Positions 17,937 to 26,135 of a stretch of DNA of 64,000 nt are shown here, piece after piece. The DNA comes from Burkholderiaceae bacterium. GTDB lineage: Bacteria; Pseudomonadota; Gammaproteobacteria; Burkholderiales; Burkholderiaceae_E. The notes under the pieces are model-generated. The model did no database searches. It saw only the letters and a program-made list of their open reading frames with translations, and had not been told where the DNA came from. Location: contig JAMLIR010000004.1 in NCBI GenBank assembly GCA_023954045.1, forward strand, positions 62,001 to 126,000, written 5' to 3'. The translations under genes were made by a program, and so were the position numbers. Every line of letters begins with the position of its first letter. The stretch's first letter is position 1.

Positions 17937-19397
17937 TCAGGCCGTGGGCGGCACCCACGGGGCGGGGGTCAGCCGGCGCTTGCCGTCCTTCGTCTTGCGC
18001 AGGCCGGGCTCGTCGAGGCCGGTGCGGTCCCAGAGCTGGCAGGTGACCTCCTCGTGCTTCTCGTCGAGCGCCTCGCAATAGTTCGCGTAGATGCACAGGT
18101 CGACGGCATCGCCGTGACCGGTACGCACCTTCAGGAACCAGTCGGGATCGGCGAGGCTCGTGCGCGCGAAGCCGACGACGTCGGCGCGATCGGTGGCGAG
18201 CAGCTCTTCGGCCTGGCCGAAGCCGTGGATACCGCCCGCGACGACGACTGGTGTCGCGAATCCTGCGGCGCGAATCGCCGCGCGGATTCGAGCCGACGCC
18301 TCGACGTTGCGTCCGAACGGGCCGCGTTCGTCCGACACGTGGTGCGGCATGCATTCGTAGCCGCTCGGGCCGGTGTAGGGGTAAGCGGACCGGCCGATCG
18401 CCGGCTGCTTCGCGTCTTCGAATTTCCCGCCGCGCGACAGCGACAGGAAGTCCATGCCCGCACGCGCGAACGCGACGCCGAAATGGGCCGCGTCGTCCAC
18501 GGTCGAACCGCCGGCAATGCAGTCCTCGGACAGGAAGCGGCAGCCGACCGCGTAGTCGGCGCCGACCTCGGCGCGCACCCGTTCGAACACTTCCAGCGCA
18601 AGCCGCACTCGCCCCTCGCGCGAGCCGCCGTAGCCGTCGTCGCGGGTGTTCAGCGCCGACAGGAACGATGCCATCGTGTAGGCGTGCGCATAGTGAAGCT
18701 CGACGCCGTCGAAGCCGGCCTCGCGCGCGCGGCGCGCGGCCGCGGCGAACAGGCCGGGTAGTACCTGCGGCAACTCGCGGATGTGCGGCAGGTGCGTGTC
18801 GGTCACGCGTTCGCGCGCGCCCATCCTCAGCGCTTCGAGTTCGCGTGCATCGAGCACTTCGGCGAGGCGCTCCTGCGCAAGGCCGAGCAGCGCCTGCCGA
18901 ACCGCTTCCTGCGGGGCGTCGTCGAGCCCGAGCGCCGAGCGGTGCCGGTCGGTGATCCGCAGGTGCTGGCCCAGGAACTTCGCGGGGTCGGGGCGACGAC
19001 GAATCGACAGGAAGTCGATCAGCTGGATGAACAGCTTCGTTTCGCCGCCGCTCGCCTGCCTGACCGCGTCGACGATGCGCCGCAGGCCGGGCACGAAGCG
19101 GTCATGCCCGATCCGCAGCAGCGGTCCGCTCGGCACGTCTCGGATCCCGGTCGCCTCGAGCACGATCGCGCCGGGGCGCCCCGCAGCGAAGCGCGCGTAC
19201 CAGTCGACGTTGTCGTCGGTGACGAACCCGTCTTCGGTGGCCCGCCACGGCACCATCGCGGGAACCCAGGTGCGGGTCGCGAGCCTGAACGGTCCGGCTT
19301 CGAGCGGGCTGAACAGCCGCGAACGGCTCGCCTCGTCGCGCGACGGCCACGGGCCGGGTTTCGTCTTCCACTTGATCTTTTGCGGAGGGCGCCACAT
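17937..19397 (-). CDS. NADH:flavin oxidoreductase, old yellow enzyme family
   Basis: A 486-residue FMN TIM-barrel protein. It starts with LFSPLEAGPFRLATRTWVPAM and carries the OYE blocks FDGVELHYAHAYTMASFLS, NTRDDGYGGS, VGCRFLSEDC and the C-terminal phosphate-binding VVVAGGIHGFGQAEELL with VGFARTSLADPDW. It lacks the FAD/NAD domains of 2,4-dienoyl-CoA reductase. It retains Cys residues near the end (CIYANYCEALDEKHEEVTC), reminiscent of the Fe-S site that follows the barrel in that group. It sits 55 nt after fdxA and 26 nt before the fused Nfn-like gene. It probably reduces an alpha,beta-unsaturated or N-heterocyclic compound using electrons from its neighbours. Confidence 0.85.
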   Translation of the reverse strand: MWRPPQKIKWKTKPGPWPSRDEASRSRLFSPLEAGPFRLATRTWVPAMVPWRATEDGFVTDDNVDWYARFAAGRPGAIVLEATGIRDVPSGPLLRIGHDRFVPGLRRIVDAVRQASGGETKLFIQLIDFLSIRRRPDPAKFLGQHLRITDRHRSALGLDDAPQEAVRQALLGLAQERLAEVLDARELEALRMGARERVTDTHLPHIRELPQVLPGLFAAAARRAREAGFDGVELHYAHAYTMASFLSALNTRDDGYGGSREGRVRLALEVFERVRAEVGADYAVGCRFLSEDCIAGGSTVDDAAHFGVAFARAGMDFLSLSRGGKFEDAKQPAIGRSAYPYTGPSGYECMPHHVSDERGPFGRNVEASARIRAAIRAAGFATPVVVAGGIHGFGQAEELLATDRADVVGFARTSLADPDWFLKVRTGHGDAVDLCIYANYCEALDEKHEEVTCQLWDRTGLDEPGLRKTKDGKRRLTPAPWVPPTA

Positions 19398-19452
19398 GCG
19401 GGGCTCCTCGTTGCCGATCGCCGCGGCCTCGCCCCGCCGGCCCGGCGCCCGC

Positions 19453-19776
19453 TCAGCGTTCCAGGTACTGCAGCTTCTCCTGCACGTCCTTCCAGTGCTC
19501 GGCGTCGGGCAGCGGGTCCTTGGTGCGGGTGATGCTGGGCCAGGCCTTCGACAGATCGGCGTTCAGCGCGACGAACGACTGCTGGTCGGCCGGCACGTCC
19601 TCCTCGGCCTTGATCGCCTCGACGGGACACTCGGGGATGCAGACCGCGCAGTCGATGCACTCGTCCGGGTCGATGACCAGCATGTTCGGCCCCTCGCGGA
19701 AGCAGTCGACCGGACAGACGTCGACGCAGTCGGTGTAGCGGCAGCGGATGCAGGACTCGAGGACGACGTGGGTCAT
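19453..19776 (-). CDS. fdxA: 7Fe ferredoxin ([3Fe-4S][4Fe-4S])
   Basis: A 107-residue ferredoxin of the FdxA type. The N-terminal cysteines C9, C17 and C21 ([13 protein letters not shown], with C12 and C25 extra) and the second set C40, C43, C46, C50 ([12 protein letters not shown]) fit one [3Fe-4S] and one [4Fe-4S] cluster. The C-terminal extension after about residue 60 is typical of this family. It is the first gene of the minus-strand redox unit and leaves the same control region as the nicotinate operon. It is therefore the obvious candidate donor for the ferredoxin-dependent Hnr reductase encoded across the divide. Confidence 0.92.
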   Translation of the reverse strand: MTHVVLESCIRCRYTDCVDVCPVDCFREGPNMLVIDPDECIDCAVCIPECPVEAIKAEEDVPADQQSFVALNADLSKAWPSITRTKDPLPDAEHWKDVQEKLQYLER

Positions 19777-19802
19777 GGCACGCGATTCCGGATTGGCACT
19801 TA

Positions 19803-19831
19803 TTGACGCGCATATTAGCGTGGAGTAATTT
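19803..19831 (+). promoter_or_regulatory. Promoter for the nicotinate operon
   Basis: A TTGACG -35 (19803-19808) and TAATTT -10 (19826-19831) are spaced by 17 nt and point toward the molybdenum hydroxylase genes. The predicted start is near 19838, leaving a leader of about 65 nt that contains the palindrome at 19846-19865. It overlaps the divergent fdxA promoter. Confidence 0.55.
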
Positions 19832-19841
19832 CGCTGCGCAA
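19812..19841 (-). promoter_or_regulatory. Promoter for the fdxA redox unit
   Basis: On the minus strand a TTGCGC -35 (19841-19836) and TAATAT -10 (19817-19812) are spaced by 18 nt, directing transcription to fdxA at 19776. It lies on top of the plus-strand promoter, so one bound regulator could control both directions. Confidence 0.5.
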
Positions 19842-19848
19842 CGCTAAT
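19814..19848. promoter_or_regulatory. Inverted repeat ATTAGCGT-N19-ACGCTAAT
   Basis: Perfect 8-nt arms at 19814-19821 and 19841-19848 enclose the overlapping -10/-35 elements of the two divergent promoters. The spacing of the arm centres, about 27 nt, would suit a dimer-of-dimers or a LysR-type site. It is a candidate shared operator for the nicotinate and ferredoxin units. Confidence 0.45.
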
Positions 19849-19865
19849 GAAGCGATTGCTTCATT
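19846..19865. promoter_or_regulatory. Palindrome AATGAAGC-GATT-GCTTCATT
   Basis: A perfect 8-nt inverted repeat with a 4-nt spacer, in the predicted 5' leader just after the plus-strand start site. Size and symmetry fit a TetR-family operator. The TetR gene at 33321, within this operon, is the natural candidate to bind it. Confidence 0.55.
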
Positions 19866-19904
19866 GGCCCAGTCGCCCGCGAAACTCCCCGGGATTGCTC
19901 CGCA

Positions 19905-20825
19905 GTGGTCACCAGCCAGCACCAGGCACCCGTTTCCGACGGCCGCGCGCCGCGCTACGAGCGCGCCGCCGACCTCGACTCGGCGCTGCGCCGGCTCGCC
20001 GAAGGCGGCTGGACGCCGCTCGCCGGCGGGACCGACTTCTATCCGGCACGCGTCGGCCGGCCGGTGCGCGAGTCGCTGCTCGACCTCTCCAGGCTCGACG
20101 GGCTGCGCGGCGTCCGCGCGGCGGCGCAAGGCGACGCGGGCGCCTGGCGCATCGGCGCGCTGACGACCTGGTCGGATCTCGCTCGCGCGCCGCTGGACGG
20201 CGCGCTGGCGGCGCTGCAGCAGGCGGCGCGCGAGGTGGGCGGCGTCCAGGTCCAGAACCAGGCGACGATCGGCGGAAACCTGTGCAACGCGTCGCCGGCG
20301 GCCGACGGCGTGCCGGCGCTGCTGGCGCTCGATGCGCGGGTCGAGCTCGCCAGCGTGCGCGGCAGGCGCGTGCTGGCGCTCGACGAGTTCGTGCTTGGCA
20401 ACCGGCGCACCGCGATCGCGCCCGACGAGCTGCTCACCGCGGTCATCGTTCCGCGCAGGTCGCCCCGCGCGCTGTCGCGCTTCGTCAAGCTCGGTCATCG
20501 GCGCTACCTGGTGATCTCGATCGCGATGGCGGCGGTGGGTGTGGACTTCGACGACGACGATCGCGTGTCGCACTGCGCGGTGGCGGTCGGAGCCTGTTCG
20601 GCCGCCGCGCTGCGCCTGCCGGCCGTCGAAGCGGCGATGCAGGGCACTCCGCGCGCGCGGCTGGCCGGGCGCTTCGACGCGCTGCCGGTCGACGACGCGT
20701 TCGCGCCGCTCGCGCCGATCGACGACGTGCGCGGCACGGCCGCTTACCGCCGCGAGGCGGCCGTCGAACTGCTGCGCCGGATCTTCGCCGAACTGGCGGC
20801 CACCGGTCCCGGAGGCGCGCGGTGA
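19905..20825 (+). CDS. Molybdenum hydroxylase FAD subunit (probable nicotinate dehydrogenase)
   Basis: A 306-residue FAD-binding subunit of the xanthine dehydrogenase family (CoxM/NdhF type). Flavin motifs are LAGGTDFYPA near residues 36-45 and QNQATIGGNLCNASPAADG near residues 115-133. The C-terminal CO-dehydrogenase flavoprotein domain follows. The GTG at 19905 is the first plausible start; its ribosome site is weak. The next gene overlaps by 4 nt and encodes the Fe-S and molybdenum parts. In the proposed pathway the complex hydroxylates nicotinate at C6 using water and passes electrons through FAD to NAD(P)+ or ferredoxin. The substrate assignment comes from the hnr and ena neighbours, not from this sequence. 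Confidence 0.85.
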   Translation: MVTSQHQAPVSDGRAPRYERAADLDSALRRLAEGGWTPLAGGTDFYPARVGRPVRESLLDLSRLDGLRGVRAAAQGDAGAWRIGALTTWSDLARAPLDGALAALQQAAREVGGVQVQNQATIGGNLCNASPAADGVPALLALDARVELASVRGRRVLALDEFVLGNRRTAIAPDELLTAVIVPRRSPRALSRFVKLGHRRYLVISIAMAAVGVDFDDDDRVSHCAVAVGACSAAALRLPAVEAAMQGTPRARLAGRFDALPVDDAFAPLAPIDDVRGTAAYRREAAVELLRRIFAELAATGPGGAR

Positions 20826-23722
20826 ACCGGCGCGAAACCGCGGTCGCCGTGCCGGAGCACGCGCAGGCGATCCGCTTCGAGGTCAACGGACGGTCGGTCG
20901 CGGTGCGCGCATCGCCGGCGACGCGGCTCTCCGACTGCCTGCGCGACGAGCTCGGCCTGACCGGGACGAAGATCGGCTGCCACGCCGGCGACTGTGGCGC
21001 CTGCACCGTGCTGCTCGACGGCCAGCAGGCGTGCGCCTGCCTGGTCGCCGTCGGCCAGTGCGAGGGCCGCGCCGTCACGACGGTCGAAGCGCTGGGCGCC
21101 GCGGCGCCCGGATCGCAGGCCGCAGTGCTGCGCCAGGCGTTCGTCGACCACGGCGCCGCGCAGTGCGGCATCTGCACGCCCGGCATGCTGATGGCGGGGC
21201 TCGACGTGCTGCGCCGTCACCCGCAGCCGACCGAGCAGCAGGTGCTCGACGGGCTCGGCGGCGTGCTGTGCCGCTGCACCGGTTACCGGAAGATCGTCGA
21301 GGCGGTGGTGGCGGCGGGCGCCGCGGGCCGCGGCGGCGCTGCCCCGGCCGCCCGGGTGGCCGCACCGCTCGAATCGATCGACGCCGGCTGCGCCGTCGGC
21401 GCCCGGTTGCCGCGGCTCGACGCGGCGGACAAGGTCGACGGCCGGCTCGCCTACGGCGCCGACCGCGCGCCGGCCGACGCCTGCTGGCTGAAGGTGGTGC
21501 GCTCGCCGCATCCGTCGGCGAATTTCGAGTACGGCGACCTCGACGCCTTCGTCGCCGCGCACCCCGGCCTGCTCGGCGTCGTCGTCGCCGCCGACATCCC
21601 GAACAACCGCTTCGCGATCTTCCCCGACCTGCGCGACCAGCCCGCGATCGCCGAGGGCAGGGTGCGCATGCGCGGCGAGGCGGTGCTGGTGCTCGCGGGC
21701 GAGCGCGAGGCCGTCGAGGCGATCGACGCCGGATCGGTGCCGATCCGCTGGCAGCCGCTGCCGGCGCTCGAGCAGCCCGAGGCGGCACTGGCGGCGGGCG
21801 CGCCGGCGCTGCACGAGCGCTGGCCCGACAACGTGCTGTGCCGCGGCCGCGTGGCGCGCGGCGACGTCGACGCGGCGGTCGCCGCGGCGCCGCTCGCGGT
21901 CAGTGCGACGATGCGCACCGCCTACGTCGAGCACGCCTACATCGAGCCCGAGGCCGGCTACGCGCAGTGGACGACCGAGGACGGCGTCGAGCGCGTCACC
22001 GTGTTCGCCTGTACGCAGACGCCGTACATGGATCGCGACGAGCTCGCCTGGATGTTCGGCCTGAAGCCGAAGCAGGTGCGCATCGTGCCCTCCGGCGTCG
22101 GCGGCGGCTTCGGCGGCAAGCTCGACATCTCGATCCAGCCGCTGCTGGCGGCTGCTTCGCGCAAGTTCGGCCGGCCGGCGCGCATCGTCTACACGCGGCC
22201 CGAGTCGATGGCCTCGACCACCAAGCGGCATCCGGCCCGGATGAGCGCGACGCTGGCGGCCGACCGTGACGGCAGGCTGCTCGCCTACGACTTCGAGGGC
22301 GACTTCAACACCGGCGCCTATTCGTCGTGGGGACCCACGGTCGCGAACCGGGTGCCGATCCACGCGAGCGGGCCGTACCGCGTTGCCGCGGTGCGGGCGC
22401 TGACGCGCGCGGTCTACACGAACAACGCGATCGCCGGCGCGTTCCGCGGCTTCGGCGTGCCGCAGGCGACGCTTCTGACCGAGACGCTGGTCGACATGCT
22501 GGCCGAACGGCTCGGCGCCGATCCGCTCGAATTGCGCCTCGAGCAGGCGCTGCGCGCGGGCGACACGACCCCGACCGGGCAGCGGCTCGCCGCCAGCGTG
22601 GGCATGCGCGCGTGCCTCGACGCGTTGCGGCCGCCGTGGCGCGAAGCGCGCGTGCGCGCCGAGGCGTTCAACGCGGACCGTGCCGCTGCCGGGGAGGGCG
22701 CGGACCCGGGGGCGCTCGCGGACGCCGGCTCCAGCGACCCGCATCGCCGTTACGCTTCGCACAAGCGCCGCGGTGTCGGGATCGCCTGCATGTGGTACGG
22801 AATCGGCAACACCGTGATCGCCAATCCGTCGTCGATGCAGGTCGGCCTGCGCCGCGACGGCCGCTTCATGCTCTACAACGGCGCGGTCGACATCGGCCAG
22901 GGCACCTACACGGTCATGGCGCAGATCTGCGCCGACGCGCTGGGCGTCCCGGTGGCGCTGATCGACCAGACCGTCGCCGACACCGACCTGACGCTCGACG
23001 CGGGCAAGAGCTCGGCGTCGCGGCAGACCTTCGTGTCGGGCAATGCGGCGAGGGCTGCCGGGGCGGACCTGCGCGCGCGCCTGCTGGAAATGCTCGGCCT
23101 TCCGGCGCACGCCCGGCTCGCGCTCGACGGCACGGTGCTCGGCGGCGAGGTCGACGGACGCGCCGCCTCGCTCGACCTCGGCACGCTGCCCGCCGACGAG
23201 CGCGGCGACGTCGCGCTCGGCAGCGGCCACTTCGATCCGCCGACGGTGCCGCTCGACGCGGACGGCCAGGGCGTGCCGTACGCGACCTACGGCTTCGCGG
23301 CGCAGTTCGCCGAGGTCGAGGTCGACGTCGCGCTCGGCACCGTGCGGGTGCTGGCGATCCACGCTGCGCACGACGTCGGCCGGGCGGTGAATCCGACCCA
23401 GGTCGAGGGCCAGATCCACGGCGGCATCGCCCAGGGGCTCGGCCTCGCGCTGATGGAGGAATACCACTCGGGCCGCACCGACAACCTGCACGACTACCTG
23501 ATTCCGACCGCGGGCGACGTCCCGCCGATCGTGGTGCATCTGGTCGAGGACGCCGAGCCGCTCGGCCCCTACGGCGCCAAGGGCGTCGGCGAGCCGGCGC
23601 TGGTCGCGACCGCGCCGGCGATCCTGAACGCGATCCACCACGCGACCGGCGTGCGCATGGACCAGGTTCCGGTGACGCCGGACCGGCTGCGCGCCGCGCT
23701 GCGCCCCGGAGATTCCCGATGA
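20822..23722 (+). CDS. Molybdenum hydroxylase, fused [2Fe-2S] and molybdopterin subunit (probable nicotinate dehydrogenase)
   Basis: A 966-residue fusion of the small and large subunits of a xanthine dehydrogenase-type enzyme. Residues ~15-170 hold two [2Fe-2S] domains: a plant-type one (GCHAGDCGACTVLL) and a helical one (CGICTPGM with CRCTGYRKIVEA). From about residue 195 the molybdopterin part begins, with GVGGGFGGKLD, GAFRGFGVPQ, and the active-site Glu in AKGVGEPALVATAPAI near the end. No cytochrome c domain is present, unlike NicB of aerobic pseudomonads, so the FAD subunit is the probable electron exit. GTG at 20822 and the hnr ATG both use 4-nt overlaps, making a tightly coupled unit. 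Confidence 0.88.
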   Translation: MNRRETAVAVPEHAQAIRFEVNGRSVAVRASPATRLSDCLRDELGLTGTKIGCHAGDCGACTVLLDGQQACACLVAVGQCEGRAVTTVEALGAAAPGSQAAVLRQAFVDHGAAQCGICTPGMLMAGLDVLRRHPQPTEQQVLDGLGGVLCRCTGYRKIVEAVVAAGAAGRGGAAPAARVAAPLESIDAGCAVGARLPRLDAADKVDGRLAYGADRAPADACWLKVVRSPHPSANFEYGDLDAFVAAHPGLLGVVVAADIPNNRFAIFPDLRDQPAIAEGRVRMRGEAVLVLAGEREAVEAIDAGSVPIRWQPLPALEQPEAALAAGAPALHERWPDNVLCRGRVARGDVDAAVAAAPLAVSATMRTAYVEHAYIEPEAGYAQWTTEDGVERVTVFACTQTPYMDRDELAWMFGLKPKQVRIVPSGVGGGFGGKLDISIQPLLAAASRKFGRPARIVYTRPESMASTTKRHPARMSATLAADRDGRLLAYDFEGDFNTGAYSSWGPTVANRVPIHASGPYRVAAVRALTRAVYTNNAIAGAFRGFGVPQATLLTETLVDMLAERLGADPLELRLEQALRAGDTTPTGQRLAASVGMRACLDALRPPWREARVRAEAFNADRAAAGEGADPGALADAGSSDPHRRYASHKRRGVGIACMWYGIGNTVIANPSSMQVGLRRDGRFMLYNGAVDIGQGTYTVMAQICADALGVPVALIDQTVADTDLTLDAGKSSASRQTFVSGNAARAAGADLRARLLEMLGLPAHARLALDGTVLGGEVDGRAASLDLGTLPADERGDVALGSGHFDPPTVPLDADGQGVPYATYGFAAQFAEVEVDVALGTVRVLAIHAAHDVGRAVNPTQVEGQIHGGIAQGLGLALMEEYHSGRTDNLHDYLIPTAGDVPPIVVHLVEDAEPLGPYGAKGVGEPALVATAPAILNAIHHATGVRMDQVPVTPDRLRAALRPGDSR

Positions 23723-25272
23723 CCCAGCCCATCGGCTCGAACGCGATCGGCGAGCAGTTCGACGCGCCGCAGGAGCCGTCGGCGCCCGCCGCCGAGGTCG
23801 TCGCCGCGCGCGCGCCCGAGAAGATGGCGGCGAACAAGATCCAGTGCGATGCCTGTCCGGTGCTGTGCCAGATCAGCGAGGGCCGGCTCGGCGCCTGCGA
23901 TCGCTGGGGCAACGTCGGCGGCGTGCTCACCCGCACCGATCCGGTGGTGCTGCTCAGGCGCCCCGGCGCCGAGGTGGTCCCGAGCACGGTCGAAGCCTGG
24001 GACGGCGCGCTGCTGAACAACGCGCCGGTGTTCGTGTCGGGCGTCGCGAGCGGCACCACCTATCCCGACTACAAGCCCGCGCCGTTCATCGTCGGCAGCC
24101 GTCACGAGGGCGTCGACATGGTCACCGTCGTGACCGAAGGCATCTTCAGCTACTGCAGCTTCAAGGTGAAGATCGACACCGACCGCTACCTCGGCCCCGA
24201 GCAGGCGACGGTGCGGCACCGCGGCGAGGCGGTGGGCCACGTGACGACGATCGAGTACGGCTCGCAGTTCCTGTCGCTGGGGGGCGTGCACCACCTGACC
24301 GGCGGCTCGAAGAAGGAAGGCCGCGTCACCTGCGAGCTGATGATGGCGCTGGGCAACTGCCAGTCCGTCGACCTCGAGATCGAAGGCGGTGCGCAGCTGA
24401 CGGTGCAGGCCGGGCGCGCGCCGCGCATCAACGGCGTCGAGGAGCAGCGCATGCGCGTCGGTTGCGGCTCGGCGACGATCGGCATCTTCGCGCGCCAGTG
24501 GTTCGGCCACGTCGACGAGGTGGTGGTGGTCGACGACCACATCACCGGCGTGCTGAGCGAACACCAGGCCGGGCGCTGCCTCGACATGCCGCCCTCGGGC
24601 ATCCGCATCCGCGGGCGCAAGTCGACGCCGGGCCGCTACTTCCAGGTCGCCAGCCCCGGCACCGGCTGGGGCGGCACCGACATCGAGGACCCGCTGTCGA
24701 TCGTCGAGGGCTGGGACCCGAAGGTGGCGCACCCGGGCCTGCGCCTGCTGATGGTCTCGACCACCGGCGAGCACGCCGAGTGGTTCGAGCTCGACGAGGC
24801 CCTGCGGCCGCAGCGCGCGCCGATGCCGGCCGCGGTGCGCAAGGTGGTCGAGCGCATCGGCGAGAACTGCGAGCCCGCGCTCGCGACCGTGCTCTTCGTC
24901 GGCGGGGCGGGAGGCAGCCTGCGCGCCGGCGTCACCGAGAACCCGGTGCTGCTCACGCGCTCGATCAAGGACCTGCTCACCAACGTCACCTGCGGCGGCG
25001 CGCCGGCCTACGTCTGGCCCGGCGGCGGCATCACGGTGATGGTCGACGTCACGCGGATGCCGGCGAACTCGTTCGGCAGCGTGCCGACGCCGGCGATCGT
25101 CGCGCCGATCGAGTTCACGATGCGCCGCGAGGTCTACGCGGCGCTCGGCGGTCACGTCGACCGGGTGCGGCCCGTCGAGGACGTCGTCGCCACCGAGCGG
25201 CACCGGATCGTCGACGCGCTTCCGATCAATCCGTGGCCGCTGGCCGGCGCGCCAACGAGAGGGTCGCGATGA
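23719..25272 (+). CDS. hnr: 6-Hydroxynicotinate reductase
   Basis: A 517-residue protein I recognise as the Hnr family, first defined in Eubacterium barkeri nicotinate fermentation. There the enzyme reduces 6-hydroxynicotinate to 1,4,5,6-tetrahydro-6-oxonicotinate with ferredoxin and carries covalent flavin and Fe-S clusters. Here a cysteine set C43, C46, C50, C60 (CDACPVLC) follows a Pro/Ala-rich lead. Conserved blocks such as GIFSYCSFKVKIDTDRYLG, LTGGSKKEGRVTCELMMALG, GCGSATIGIF (residues 248-257) and WPGGGITVMVDV follow. The ATG at 23719 overlaps the molybdenum subunit stop; the frame is open upstream only inside that gene. The adjacent hydroxylase, enamidase and ApbE-like gene strengthen the call. 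Confidence 0.82.
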   Translation: MTQPIGSNAIGEQFDAPQEPSAPAAEVVAARAPEKMAANKIQCDACPVLCQISEGRLGACDRWGNVGGVLTRTDPVVLLRRPGAEVVPSTVEAWDGALLNNAPVFVSGVASGTTYPDYKPAPFIVGSRHEGVDMVTVVTEGIFSYCSFKVKIDTDRYLGPEQATVRHRGEAVGHVTTIEYGSQFLSLGGVHHLTGGSKKEGRVTCELMMALGNCQSVDLEIEGGAQLTVQAGRAPRINGVEEQRMRVGCGSATIGIFARQWFGHVDEVVVVDDHITGVLSEHQAGRCLDMPPSGIRIRGRKSTPGRYFQVASPGTGWGGTDIEDPLSIVEGWDPKVAHPGLRLLMVSTTGEHAEWFELDEALRPQRAPMPAAVRKVVERIGENCEPALATVLFVGGAGGSLRAGVTENPVLLTRSIKDLLTNVTCGGAPAYVWPGGGITVMVDVTRMPANSFGSVPTPAIVAPIEFTMRREVYAALGGHVDRVRPVEDVVATERHRIVDALPINPWPLAGAPTRGSR

Positions 25273-26135
25273 ACGCCGGCGCGGCCTGGGCCCGCTTCGG
25301 CGACGGGCGCTGGCACTTCCAGCACGGGCCGATCGACCTGGTCATAGGCGTCGACGGCGACGCGGCCGCGGTCGGGCTTGCGCTCGCGTCGGCCTGGGCG
25401 CGCTTCGCGGGGGTGCTCGACGAGCTGGTCGGCGAACTCGCGCTGTTGCGCGCACCGTGCGCGCCGGCGGCGCGCGGCGACGCGCCGCGCGGCCCGATCG
25501 CGCGCCGGATGGCCGAGGCCTGCCGACCGTACGCCGAGCGCTTCGGCCTGTTCGTCACGCCGATGGCGGCGGTGGCGGGCAGCGTCGCGCAGGAGATCGT
25601 CGCGCACTTCGCCCGTCCGGGCATTCGCCGCGCCTGGGTCAACAACGGCGGCGACATCGCGCTGTGGCTCGCCGACGGCGCGTCGGTCGACGTCGGCATG
25701 GTCACCGACCTCGCCGCGCCGTCGATCGACGGCCGACTGCGCATCGCCGACACCGACGCGCCGCGCGGCATCGCGACCTCGGGCTGGCGCGGCCGCAGCT
25801 TCTCGCTCGGCGTGGCCGACGCGGTCACGGTGCTCGCCGACACCGCCGCGATGGCCGACGCCGCGGCGACGATGATCGCCAACGCGGTCGACATCGATCA
25901 CCCGGCAGTGCAGCGCGCGCCGGCATCCTCGCTGCGGGACGACAGCGACCTGGGCGAGCGGCTGGTCACGGTCTCGGTCGGCGCGCTGCCGGCCGACGCC
26001 GTCGCGGACGCGCTCGGGCGCGGCGAGCGCTTCGCGCGACGCTGCATCGACCTCGGGCTGGTCTCGCAGGCGATGTTGTCGCTGCAGGGGCGTTCGCGTA
26101 TCGTCGCCGATCACCGCATCGAGGCGCTGGCATGA
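25269..26135 (+). CDS. UPF0280 / ApbE-like protein, possible flavin transferase for Hnr
   Basis: A 288-residue UPF0280 family protein related to ApbE FAD:protein FMN transferases. The ApbE-like blocks are AWVNNGGDIALWL near residues 124-136 and, later, GIATSGWRGRSFSLGVADAV followed by AAMADAAATMIANAVD, where ApbE carries its metal and FAD residues. It is wedged by 4-nt overlaps between hnr and the AA_synth gene. The E. barkeri Hnr contains covalent flavin, so a dedicated flavinylation role is a reasoned inference. A canonical ApbE acceptor motif is not obvious in this Hnr. Confidence 0.8.
   Translation: MNAGAAWARFGDGRWHFQHGPIDLVIGVDGDAAAVGLALASAWARFAGVLDELVGELALLRAPCAPAARGDAPRGPIARRMAEACRPYAERFGLFVTPMAAVAGSVAQEIVAHFARPGIRRAWVNNGGDIALWLADGASVDVGMVTDLAAPSIDGRLRIADTDAPRGIATSGWRGRSFSLGVADAVTVLADTAAMADAAATMIANAVDIDHPAVQRAPASSLRDDSDLGERLVTVSVGALPADAVADALGRGERFARRCIDLGLVSQAMLSLQGRSRIVADHRIEALA

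Noticed and set aside
13069-18081. A 1670-codon open frame on the plus strand
   Set aside because: It runs antisense to phaZ and the Nfn-like gene, is made of Arg/Ala/His/Val-rich sequence without domains, and reflects GC-rich codon bias on the opposite strand.
20744-23641. A 965-codon open frame on the minus strand
   Set aside because: It is antisense to the molybdenum hydroxylase genes, Arg/His/Asp-rich, and shows no family motif; the plus-strand genes are unambiguous.
24462-24479. GSATIG in Hnr as a standard ApbE flavinylation motif
   Set aside because: It lacks the usual (S/D)-G-A-T order; kept only as a hypothesis in the UPF0280 finding.
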